From the NCBI GenBank assembly GCA_964016875.1, contig OZ024719.1, positions 69,759,224 through 69,823,223 on the forward strand: 64,000 bases of DNA. Reading direction: 5' to 3'. The translations under genes were made by a program, and so were the position numbers. Shown here piece after piece: positions 24,822-34,719 of the stretch. Below the pieces are notes generated by a model, which did not search any database, was not told where the DNA came from, and was given only the letters and a program-made list of their open reading frames with translations. This DNA comes from Fallopia convolvulus. Taxonomy: Eukaryota; Streptophyta; Magnoliopsida; Caryophyllales; Polygonaceae. Within the stretch, counting starts at the first letter, position 1; every line of letters starts with the position of its first letter.

Positions 24822-25840
24822 TGTGATAGATTGAATTGATCAATTTGTAGTTAGAAATCGAACAAGGGTCTCCTTATATATTATATAATCCTAAGTAGCT
24901 AGGTAGCCCAAACCCCTAAATTCATTGTGAATTAATTAAATTAAAACCTTTTTCTGTTAATCAATTGACATAGCGTGTAAGAAAAAACCAACCATTCTCA
25001 TATGTACATACTCATTTATATTTAGAGAAATATTCCGGAAATTCAAGTGCATGTGAATTAATGTGAATGTGGGATCATTGCAAAATTAGAAAGTAGTGAT
25101 TGTCACGAAATGCATTACATGTGATGTCATTTAATTGTGAGGCTATTTCCTTGAAGATCATGGATTGACATAACCGCCGAATGATTTGTGAGCCTTGGTG
25201 AGTGCTTTTCAGTTTTGTAGCCTCATTAATTAGGAATAAGCTAATATATTGATCACAATAATATCTACATTGACATATATAATCGGAATGGTTTGTGTGG
25301 AGAGTGCCTTTCAGTTTTCTAGCCTCCTTTTTGTTTTGGTAGAAAGTTTTCTAGCCTCCTTAGGAATGAGCTAAATGATTACAAGTAATCAAGTATATAT
25401 ATTGCGGGCATAGATTAAATGTCAATTGTTCAATTAGATATACGATAAAAGTTATATGGATGAGATATACTATAAAAGTGATAAGTAGCAGTCTTGCTCC
25501 CTATATATATAGTGGGAACTAGGTTTGAAGATTCGGGTGATCGATCCACTCGCATCGGCTGACTCACAATTCGGGTGAAAATTCTTAAATAAATGGGTGA
25601 TAATTAAGTCGGATATGGGTGAGATTTTACATTCAATTCTCGCTGAAATTATGGCTCATTAATCAATTAGTCTCCCTATGATGTTAAAAGAAATGTGTTA
25701 AATTCAAATCAAGATCTTTATTGACTCTCTCGCTGATTTAATCTATTTTGTTTATATATATTGTGGTAAAAAATTGCGGGCGAATGAAGGGTGAGTCGGG
25801 TTGAGTACTTGAATGAAAAGTTTTACAGGTGACGGATAAG
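24822..25840. promoter_or_regulatory. Upstream region of the aspartic protease gene
   Basis: No coding feature. The segment 24822-25270 is repeated at 33031-33480 and the part 25222-25320 again at 31937-32035. A TATA-like TATATATTATATAATC lies near 24874-24889, about 50-65 bp before the start codon. Confidence 0.6.
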
Positions 25841-25857
25841 TCATGTAAGCCATTTCT
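25841..25857. repeat. 17-bp target-site duplication, left copy
   Basis: TCATGTAAGCCATTTCT, identical to 28489-28505. Brackets the poly(A)-tailed retroposon. Confidence 0.85.
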
Positions 25858-26222
25858 TTTTTTTTTTTGCTTGTCCCCCACAAAGGGGAGGAGCAGGTAA
25901 ATTCGGAGTATATAAATAGAATATGAGCCCCGAAGGGCTATACAAGCGAGTCCTAAATGGGCATACATGGGAAGGCGCGTAGGCCTCCCATACTATGGCC
26001 CGAGTAGTCAAAACATAAAACATAATCAAAGCGCAATGGGAAGGCACGTAGGCCACCCAAGCTACGCTAGAACATCATCATCAATCTAACAAGTGAACCT
26101 AGCATGAGCATGAAACAAACCATACAACACATACAAACATGAGGCGCACATAACATACATCATGATCTAGGACAAACTAAAACCATACAAGGAGCCGCTA
26201 AGGTGTAGCCTTAGTAGCCCTA

Positions 26223-26380
26223 GGCCTTGTTTCACTTGTGGATAGAAAAGACTTTTGGGTGAAAAGTGATTTTTAGTGTCTTGAAAAACGTAAAAAGTAG
26301 AGAGAGTTGCACGAATTTCAAGAGTATTAAAAGTAGCTTTGGGGTAAAAAGGGCTTTTTTGGTGAAAGTGAAACAAGGCC
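26223..26380. mobile_element. MITE copy 1 (158 bp), PIF/Harbinger-like
   Basis: Terminal inverted repeats GGCCTTGTTTCACTT and AAGTGAAACAAGGCC, with a CTA duplication on both sides (26220-26222 and 26381-26383). A second copy of the same length is at 37914-38071. Superfamily is inferred from the 3-bp duplication and the end sequence. Confidence 0.8.
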
Positions 26381-26559
26381 CTAGTTGATCGCCTTGTGAC
26401 CGCTTCTACATGGAGCCTCTTGCAGTCTTTCTTTTGTCCGGTATCCATGCAAGTTGATCTTGAGGTTCAAGGTATTCCATCTCCAACATGCCATGTTTTA
26501 ACAAAAAGGATTGTCGGCCAAGGGATTAGCAAGGGTGTGGCGCGTCAAGGTTGGAACCG

Positions 26560-27060
26560 GTTTGCCATTGGAGGTTCGGGTCCCTCCTAAAGGTGTGGCG
26601 GTTCAACCTTGGGCACGGGTCGTGCCCAAGATCGAATGGTGAGACAAAAGAGTGGGGCGCGCCTTGGCATGGGTGCGGCGCAACGGAATCGGAGCCAGCT
26701 ACCATTGGAGGTTCGGGGCCCTCCTAAAGGCGCGCCGGTGCCATTTCCAGGCCATGAATGGGTTGGTCTCAAGTGGACAAAAATCAGGGGTGATCATGCC
26801 ATTTTGAAAAAATGGGGTGTTGGCCAAGGTTTTGGCAAGGGCGGGCGCGCCGAGTTGGAGCCGCCCACAATTGGAGGTTCGGGGCCCTCCTAAATGCATG
26901 GCGGTACCAATGATCGTGGCACCCTTGGAATGACAAAACCGGGTGTGATCAAGGCAAAAATCAAAGGAATGATGGCCAAAGGTGTGGCAAGGGGTGGCGC
27001 GTCGAAGGCGCAACCGGTCACCAATGGAGGTTCGGGGCCCTCTTAAAGGCGCGACGGTGC
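26560..27060. repeat. Four imperfect GC-rich ~150-bp tandem repeats
   Basis: The core ATTGGAGGTTCGGG plus CCCTCCTAAAGGCGCG (with variants) recurs near 26568, 26704, 26869 and 27023, spaced 136-165 bp. Each is preceded by a GGCCAAGG...GGCAAGGG stretch. They lie inside the poly(A)-tailed retroposon. Confidence 0.75.
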
Positions 27061-28488
27061 ATCTCCGGGTTGGGCATTCCATGATCGAAGGCAAAAAAAT
27101 CTAGTGCCAAGGCGCGCCAATGGTAGTTGGCATGTGGGGCGCGCCTTTGATTTGAAAGGGTGGGACCGGTGATGAGTTGGAGGTGTGATTTGGCAAAAGG
27201 TTGCAAAGTGGGCCGGTGGTGAAGTGGCATTTTGGTTGGCTTGTTTGGCAAGGATGGGGCCACATTTGAAAATAAACAAGGTAGACAAGGATATGTCTTG
27301 AAATTGACTTGAAAAAGACAAAAAAGAAGGCTAGAGTGAAACATGTGAAGGGCTAGAGAAACATTACCAAAAATGGTGTTGACAAGCTCTTCCCCATCCA
27401 AAAGTACCTTCTTTGACTTTTCCTCTTCTAGCTAGCATCTATTCCATCTTCTAATGTACCTTTTTCCTTTGCAAGACATGTGACTCTTCCATGTACCATT
27501 GACCAACATGTGACCCTTGACCCTTGACCAAGACAAGGTGGCCGGCCACCTCAAACTCCGGCGGTGGTGTCGCCCTTGCCGCCCTTGCCGGCGGTGGTGG
27601 TGTGGTGGTGGAACTTCCAACTCCTTCAATCAAGCTCATTTTTTACCCTTTCTTTGGATCTTGAATCTTCCTTGTTTCTTCTCTCCTTTGAAGGCCTTGG
27701 AAAGCCCGATTTAATGGAAGAGTGAAGTGGATATGCGTTGGTGGCTCTTCCTCCATTAAACCTTTGAGCTTTGCAAAAATCCTCCATGAGCTCAAATCTT
27801 GGCCGCCTAGTGATGGATTTGCACTCCTCTTTCCCAAACTCTCCATGTTCTCCTTCATCTTCAAGGTTGGTCTCCATGAAAACTCCTTCAAGCTCTTGTA
27901 CCAAAGGTGAGCTCCAAGCCTCTCCCATGGAGTTTTGGAAGAAATTTGGGCACCTTGGACTTCGATCTTGAGTAGATCTTGCTTCCCTTCCATTACTTTG
28001 GATGTTCCTCCATTCCATCCTCCATGAGAGCGTCAACAAACTCTAAATTCTTCATAGATTTGGACCTTCAAGTGTGAGCCATGAACTTGGTAGATGGTGA
28101 GAGAGAGCTTTTTCCATCATTCCCCCATGTCAACAAGGTTGGCCACGAGGGAGGCTTCCAATCCGCCGGTGGCCTAGGAAACCATTTCACCATGCCAAGG
28201 ATGGTGGTTGGAGAGTGAGGACGGCAGAGAAAAGAGAGCCGAGTGCCTAGCTTGAATATGCGCCAGCTAGATCCAAGTCCTCCGGTGAGCTCCGACTCGA
28301 GGTGGCTCGTGAGGAGGCCAACCATGGGTGGTGGTAAGGGTCACGTGAGGTGAACCCTCACCGGAGCTCACCGGGGAAGGGAATGGACTTAAAGGCCGAA
28401 GAGAGGTTTCTAGAGAGAGGAGAGAGTTTCTCTCTCTAGAGTGAAGGCACTACTGAGAGCTCTTTCTTATGAAGGAGACTTTCTTAAA

Positions 28489-28505
28489 TCATGTAAGCCA
28501 TTTCT
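28489..28505. repeat. 17-bp target-site duplication, right copy
   Basis: Matches 25841-25857. Confidence 0.85.
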
Positions 28506-29130
28506 ATTTGCAGGATTGGGTGGTGTTCCACCCACGAATTACTCGGCCCATAATCAAACTTATGAGAACCTTGCAGCTGCTAAATCAAGTTCAAGTGGTA
28601 ATATAATTTATACGTTTCTTTCTTGAATCTCGAGGGGAGTCAAACAAAATTCAAATAGGGTTTTAAGTGTGTTGAAGTACGTTCTAGCTAGCTAGAGCCC
28701 GAATTGTTAAGGTAGAGTCGCAAGTTTCCTAAGCCTTGTTTGCTTGTATACATGTTATAGATAATAATACATTATTTATTGGATCAATGTATGTTAGTAC
28801 AAAGTAATAAATAATTACGAAAATATTTCTTAGGCAGTAGAATATGTAAGTAAACAAGTAGAAGAGCAATAGAAAATTCCTTATATTCCTTATAGAGAAC
28901 CCTCACGACAATTAACCAATTGTGTTGATAAACCTCTACTTTTTTGGAGGATTTTGAATGGTCTACCTGTATTATTGATTTGTTTCTTAAGTAAAAATAA
29001 AATTTAGACTTCTATGTTCCTAATAGTCTCCTAACTCTAGCAACACTAATTAACAAATCTTTATTAACTCAAATCTTCTATAAAAGGATAAGTTTGTTTC
29101 TGTATGATAGAGTTTTGGAAAGAATATTCT
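28506..29130. other. Non-coding; possible stranded exon at 28514-28597
   Basis: An 84-nt open segment is bounded by TATTTGCAG and GTAATATAA, good splice signals, and reads GLGGVPPTNYSA then HNQTYENLAAAK in one frame. It could be an orphan exon of a host gene carried here. The rest of the stretch is AT-rich with nothing recognised. Confidence 0.3.
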
Positions 29131-29974
29131 GTAAATCTACAACGCCTTCTCTTTGAGGACAATAGTCAGGCATGTGTTTCGATCCTTCTCCAAAAAACCT
29201 CGAATATGAAATACTTGGTCTTCGATCATTCCATGAATCCAACTTACGACATAGGGGAACCCACCTACTGAAGTTCCCAACCAGTTTTTCAACACTGAGT
29301 GTGCGGACTCAACCCTAAAGATATGACAAATATTTATTGTTAAGTTCACGCCAAACTAAATAAGTAATATATTCATACTTCAAAAATACCATAATGAATT
29401 TAGGATTACCTATTCGTAGACATTGTGAAGAAGTGAAGACGTTGATCCGTCCATACTTTGATAATGCATTCTGCATAAGGGTCAAGCTAAACTTCTCGGA
29501 GGTAATTGTATAGACCATCACCTCATGAATCCCTTGGCCTTGCAAGCCACTCGTTGTATGTATCCTCTAACCTTGAATAAAACACGCCGATACATTGCCT
29601 AGCAAAAGTTGTAGCTCTTGCATCGTCAATTTTAAGGCTTAGCGCTTTTGCTTTGCAATTGCTCCTGATGTGCACCCAACAAAATAAATGATGGGCGAGT
29701 GGAAATTCTATCTTCAAGGCTTTAATCAAAGCTAGTTCACGGTCAGTCATAATAACTTTTGGCCTCTTTCCCGCAACGGTACAAAGGTGACTTAGTTTGT
29801 TCAATACCCATTCATAGTGGGTGGTGTTCTCTCGCGCCATGAATGCAAATCCAATCTTGAAGTTATGGCCAGTGCAAGTGAAACCCACCAACTCAAATAG
29901 AGGCATTTTGTAACTATAAGATAATAAGATTTATACATGGTAATTAGAATCAATATATATACACAATCATAAAT

Positions 29975-30300
29975 AACCCGTTTCTATCTATAAGAACGGT
30001 GCGTTCCGAGGTGTGAAGTGAGAGAGAGGGGATGTCATAATTGGGGTTTTGAATAAGACGACCCTTTCTTTTTTTCCTTTTTTTTCTTTCATATTGAAAA
30101 AGTAATAAGAATGAGAGGTGTTAAGCTTTTTATCATCCTGGCGTCGAGCTATTTTTCCGCAGGACCTCCCCTACGGTATTGTCACCGCAGTAGAGTTTAA
30201 CCACCAAGTTCGGGATGGATTGGTGTGGTTCCTCTACGCCTAGGACACCAGAATATCGAACCACGAACTAAGAAAGGCATGAGAGAAAACGGGCTAGTGA
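29975..30300 (-). other. Nuclear plastid DNA insertion (NUPT)
   Basis: Around the plastid 5S copy, the flanks also look plastid: the 5S-trnR spacer on the left (GAAACGGG, GACATCCCCTCTC, AAGGGTCGTC on the minus strand) and the 4.5S-5S spacer on the right (CATGCCTTTCTTAG, GTTCGATATTCTGG). The edges are approximate. It lies wholly inside the MULE intron. Confidence 0.8.
30134..30255 (-). rRNA. rrn5: Plastid-type 5S rRNA copy in nuclear DNA
   Basis: The minus strand runs from TATTCTGGTGTCCTAGGCG to ACGCCAGGATG, about 122 nt. It matches my recollection of land-plant plastid 5S rRNA nearly throughout, with a few changes such as GTGACAATACCGTAG. Sitting in nuclear repeat DNA without plastid promoters, it is a pseudo-copy rather than a working rRNA gene. 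Confidence 0.88.
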
Positions 30301-31793
30301 TTGTGAGGCAAATTGAGATTAGTAGTCAAATCTTACACATTCGTCTTATACGTGGTGTCCATGATGATTACATATGGAAGCATTTTCATCAAATGCCTCG
30401 AAAGTGGATGAGCAAAGAGCAAATCTTGTATCTCGTCAGTTCCATCTACCCTTCTATGTGCCACAAAATAACCCTTTTCATCCAAGAAACTCAATGTCGT
30501 TTGGGTTACCGTCTTCTCCCCAATCTCTTGACTCCAAATTCTAGACCGGTAGTTGTAAATTTGTTTCCGAGTGATCATACAACCTGGGTATTTTTCTTGT
30601 ATGAACGCCCATATCTGCTTGGGAAGCACGTATGCCAATGTTAGAGTTCTCACATCCTCCTTCATCTCATCCGTCATTTTTCCAGCATATGCATGGCCCA
30701 ATAAGGTCGTGCCAACATCGTGATTGTGTTTTGCACATTTGACCGTCAACTTCCATGTTTCATTTGGTTGAAGGAGCCCGTGCAACTCAAATGGAAAATC
30801 GCTTTTCTTTGACACATATTTTGGATCCGTTTTTCTAGGTTCTCTTGGAATCAACTTCTTTTTTTCCTTGTATACACCCGCATTCTCGCAAGCTAAACCT
30901 TTTAACTAACATAATTATCTAATATTAATTTTAAGAATATTATAATAAATTAAATTCTACAAAATCTATATAAAACTTATTATAGTAACAACTCACTAAT
31001 ATTAATTTTAAGTACATTTTACTAATGTTATAAACTATGCCAATATATCTAAGTCAACTCTTTTAACTAACATAATTATCGAATATTAATATTAAGAATA
31101 TTATAATAAATTAAATTCTACAATAAATCTATAAACTAATACTAACGACCAATAATAGATAATTATAAAACGACAATATAACATGTCAACTATTTTAACT
31201 CGCTAATATTAATCTTAAGTACATTTAAATAATATTAAGAATGTTTATGTACATACCTCTTCCGTAGATGCATAATGAGGGTATGCTTGATACGGAGGAA
31301 AGCACGGGAAACCTTGATCCGATGGATAAGTCGTGTGATCTTACTCCGACGGATAAAAAGGATAGCATCGCTCCGAATGATAAGGAAGCTCCGGTGGTAG
31401 AAATAAGTTTGGATTTTGAAAAAAAATTACTTCCCAACAAATTTGAGAAATAACCATGGTTCCGACTTGGATTTTGGATTTCATTTTGAGGAAGCTCGGG
31501 TGGTGGAAGATAATATTGCTCGTTTGGATTTTAAAAAGAAGTAATGTCCAAAAAATTTGAGAAATTCATTGGAGCATTGTTCCAATCCGGATTTGGGACT
31601 TCATTTTGAGATTCTTCGGGTGGTTGAAAATTATTGAAAATATTAGAGAACTAAGACATGTTGAGAACATCACAAGAAGAAAATGAAGGAGGAATGAACA
31701 AGGTAAAAATGAGATGTGAATGGGTTTATATAGGCAAAAAATTTACTATCCCAAAAATTTACTCTTCCAGATGGCAATCCGCGTTTTTTTCTC

Positions 31794-31858
31794 CCTGGAT
31801 TGCCAACGTGGCAATCCAGGTCAAATTTTTGTGCGGTGGAGATCCGACTGGATCTCCA
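31794..31858. repeat. Two back-to-back perfect hairpins
   Basis: 31794-31820: 12-bp arms (CCTGGATTGCCA) around ACG. 31837-31858: 9-bp arms (TGGAGATCC) around GACT. They lie just upstream of the MULE first exon. Confidence 0.85.
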
Positions 31859-31860
31859 TA

Positions 31861-32409
31861 GAACCGGTCCTGTCCTGACACAAACGTCAAACCATGAGGC
31901 GCAAAAGCATATGCGGTTGGTGGATAAAGCAACAACCCTCATTAGGAATAAGCTAATTGATCACAATAGTAGCTAGATTGACATAATCGGATTGGTTTGT
32001 GTGAGTTGGGGAGTGCCTAGTTTTAATTGAGATTCTTCCGTATATATTATTTACTCATTAATGACTATCATGGCTTTAATTGATATTGTTAGCTTTTAAC
32101 TAAGACCTTTGCATATATTTGAAGTGTTTATAGGAAAAAGATGTGATTTGATGGTGTCTTGGAGTATATGGGCCTAATTAATATTTTTTGGATGTTGAAA
32201 CTTAGCTTGGAAGAATGATCTTCTCATATATTTCATTTTTGAATGTTGAAGCTAGCTAAAAACTGTGTAATTTTTTGGAATGAAGTTATTTGTATTGGAT
32301 ATAGAGTGCTGGATTTATCATGCATGTTTTTGGACAAAATTATTATGTTATGTATAGACTTTATATTGCAACATGCTTGTTTTAATTTGTGAGTTGTAGG
32401 AGCATTCAA
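31861..32409. other. Flank with third partial copy of the protease upstream region
   Basis: 31937-32035 matches 25222-25320 (upstream of the aspartic protease gene). The rest is AT-rich with no gene. Confidence 0.55.
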
Positions 32410-32817
32410 CTCTCGCTAAAAAAAACTTTTGCAATGACATTGTTGTTATTATAAAAAGAATGTATTGCAACATCTACAGTTGTTGCCAAAAATTCTTTTA
32501 TTACAACGACGATGTTATAGCCAAAAAATGATATTTATTGCAACAACACTTTTGTTGCAAATAATAATAGTTGTTTTTGCAACAACATATGTTGTTACAG
32601 AAGAAGACTAAAGAAATATGTATAGAAGGGTTCGTGCATAATATTAGGCATTGCACCGTTCCTAAAATATTTTTGTCGTTGCAAAGGTTTTCGCTATGGT
32701 CGTACCCGCAACGACCTTACAATGACATTTGTCATTGCAAAAAATATTTTTGGCAACAAAATTAATTTTTTTGCAAAGACATTTTTTTGTTGCAATAAAT
32801 GGTTTTTTTGTAGTGTG
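32410..32817. mobile_element. CACTA-like MITE with TTGCAACAA repeats
   Basis: The right end reads CACTACAAAAAAACC on the minus strand, the hallmark of CACTA/En-Spm termini. The left end (CGCTAAAAAAAAC) is decayed. The body is made of many short direct and inverted runs of TTGCAACAACA and TTGCAATGACA. No open frame. Confidence 0.65.
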
Positions 32818-32944
32818 ATAGGGATACTTCAAACTTCTAGTTCAAGTGATGTTTTTTTGGTCGAAAGTTCAAGTGATGTATAGGGATGATATGTATATAC
32901 TTCAAACTTGTACATGTATAGGGATGAGATATACCATAAAAGTG

Positions 32945-33030
32945 AAGAACCACATATTGAAATTAGAGGGACTAGTAATGTGATCATGAAAATCATTGCA
33001 AGGAATTTTATTCCCGCCCTTCATATTCAT
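32945..33030 (-). pseudogene. Remnant of aspartic protease 5' coding end
   Basis: Starts at 33030 with ATGAATATGAAGGG, as in the gene at 24821, and aligns over about 85 nt with a 7-nt insertion after codon 6 and a 6-nt loss later. The frame is broken at once. Upstream sequence 33031-33480 also matches the promoter of that gene. The rest of the gene is absent. Confidence 0.8.
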
Positions 33031-33480
33031 TGTGGTCGATTATTGGTCTTTGAATTGATGTGTGGATAGAATTGAACAAGGATGAATCTCCTTTTATATA
33101 ATATGTAGGTAGTCCAAACCTCCTCCATTCATTGTAGATTAATTTAAACCTTTGAAACATGGTTTCTTTTTTTCAATTAATAGATATAGCGTGTAAAAAT
33201 TAAAAATACAACTCTCATATACATACTCATTTAAAGAAATGAATACATATTCCTAAAATTTCAAGTGCATGTAATGTGTGTGATCATCTCAAAATTAGTA
33301 ATTGTCCCGAAAGGCTCTAATGCATGTGATGTGAGGTTATTTGGTAGTTGTTGATTGACATATTTGGAATGGCTTATGAGTATTGGTGAGCGCTATTCTC
33401 AATCAGCTTCCTTGCCTTCTTAATTAGGAATAGGCTAATTGATTACAAGTAGTCTCCTTAATTATGAACATGTTAATTGA
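33031..33480. repeat. Duplicated promoter of the aspartic protease gene
   Basis: Co-linear with 24822-25270 (shared blocks ATAGCGTGTAA, TTCAAGTGCATGTAA and TTAATTAGGAATA). Same orientation relative to the start codon. Confidence 0.8.
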
Positions 33481-33522
33481 TTGAAAGTAGCTTTCTTAAT
33501 TACTTCTTAGTAATATGAACTA

Positions 33523-33602
33523 CTCAATCCGTCCCATAATGTTTGTCCACTTTTCTTTGTAAATTTACAAAGGAAAGTGGACAAACATTATGAGACGGAG
33601 GG
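33523..33602. mobile_element. Short Stowaway-like fold-back MITE
   Basis: About 80 bp, nearly all an inverted repeat: TCCGTCCCATAATGTTTGTC on the left and its complement on the right, with loop near TTTGTAAATTTACAAA. Confidence 0.75.
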
Positions 33603-33605
33603 AAA

Positions 33606-34440
33606 GATTGATTATAGTGCAAGTAGATTGTGGGCACAGACTAAAAAGGAATCTATGTGATTAAAGACATTGGATGGGATCGCTGGTTACGATTGACAAC
33701 ACCAGTACACGGAGTTATCATACGAAAAAATGATGATGGATACAATTATATTATAACTTGTTAGAGATATTCATGATTGCAAATAAATTCAACTCTCCAA
33801 ATGATCAATATGCAATTTGAATAAAAACTTCCCAGAGAGTTACTCAATGAATACGCTAAGATAACTTATAGTATTTTTAAAGCACATTATATGATATAAA
33901 TATATAAATGTTAGCTATAAGTTATATGTTTTTTTTGTTTAGGGCACTAAACATAAGAGTTGAAACATAAGTTTCATAGTACTATCATGAAGTATTAGAC
34001 ACTTGATTAGATATTTGAAGACTAATTATATGTTTTTTGTTTGAATGTACAAATATGAACACATATACTTAATAAATGGTCCTCATAATATAAGCAAAAA
34101 TTTAAAAATACAACAATCCTTCATATTTTTTATTTATAGATAAAATTTTAGAAGAAAAACGCTATTGTTAATTTGAATATAACAAAGATAGAGTATTTTT
34201 AAAATAAAGTAGGTTATAAAGTAGGGTTATGCATACATAAGACCAGTATACAAGCTCAATAGGGTTCCATTCTAGAAGAAATTGGTAATAGCGCGCTAGA
34301 AGGAGTAACTCATAGATTTATATACTTGTCTATTTTATCTCCCAACTTCTCAAGTGGGAAGGGGTATTCCAACACGTCCTTGTAGTTGCAATTGGTCTGA
34401 CTCAGTCGACATTTGGATAAACAAGTCTAGCTTCCTAAAA
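33606..34440. other. AT-rich, nothing certain
   Basis: No gene. Near 34350-34400 a CTCAAGTGGGAAGGGGTATTCC tract ending in CAACACG resembles a TRIM LTR edge, without a partner. Confidence 0.4.
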
Positions 34441-34445
34441 TTATA

Positions 34446-34717
34446 CTCCCTCCGATTCACAATATTTGGGCTTTTTAGCTTAAAATCTCTATTCATAATA
34501 TTTGGCCTTTTTTAATCATTAAATGCTAAAACATTCTAAAAATAACATAAATTCATTGATTTTGCTCTAGTTTCAATAAAATTCTTACTAGAATTGCATT
34601 GAAAATATACATTGGATCATTAAAGTCTAAGATAATAAATTTTCATATTTCTATTTTAAGTTAATCTTAAGAAGTGTGAAAAATGACAAAACCCCAACTA
34701 TTGTGAATCGGAGGGAG
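34446..34717. mobile_element. Stowaway-like MITE, 272 bp
   Basis: Inverted ends CTCCCTCCGATTCACAATA, flanked by TA on both sides (34444-34445 and 34718-34719), as expected for Tc1/mariner-type Stowaway elements. Confidence 0.88.
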
Positions 34718-34719
34718 TA

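Larger units (their letters stand above)
25858..28488 (-). mobile_element. Poly(A)-tailed retroposon, 2.6 kb, no RT
   Basis: A T-run at 25858-25868 (poly(A) on the minus strand) and a perfect 17-bp duplication at both ends show insertion by target-primed reverse transcription on the minus strand. The 5' end (28488 down) is rich in CTCTCTAGA-type palindromes. The middle is GC-rich with broken open frames (for example minus 28325-28068 and 28039-27626) that match nothing I know. The 3' part holds four ~150-bp repeats and an inserted MITE. A CCCC-TTTGT-GGGG hairpin sits just before the poly(A). No reverse transcriptase is visible, so it is a non-autonomous element moved by a LINE, or a long retroposed transcript. 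Confidence 0.75.
29137..31660 (-). pseudogene. MULE (MuDR-like) transposase gene, broken
   Basis: Exons on the minus strand: an N-terminal acidic/proline piece (about 31660-31260, with stops), a DNA-binding/linker exon (about 30895-30337, CENAGVYK to DTTYKTNV), a MULE transposase core exon (29913-29410, MPLFELVGFTCTGHNF, MTDRELALIKAL, HHLFCWVHI) and a last exon (29314-29137, VESAHSVLKNWLG). Junctions have GT-AG and fit in phase. The core exon has two in-frame stops, TGA at 29525-29523 and TAG at 29489-29487. The intron 29914-30336 carries inserted plastid DNA. Known family: cut-and-paste transposases related to FAR1. Terminal inverted repeats were not found. Confidence 0.85.

Noticed and set aside
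34340..34400. Second TRIM-like LTR edge
   Set aside because: One edge only, no partner repeat, PBS or TSD.
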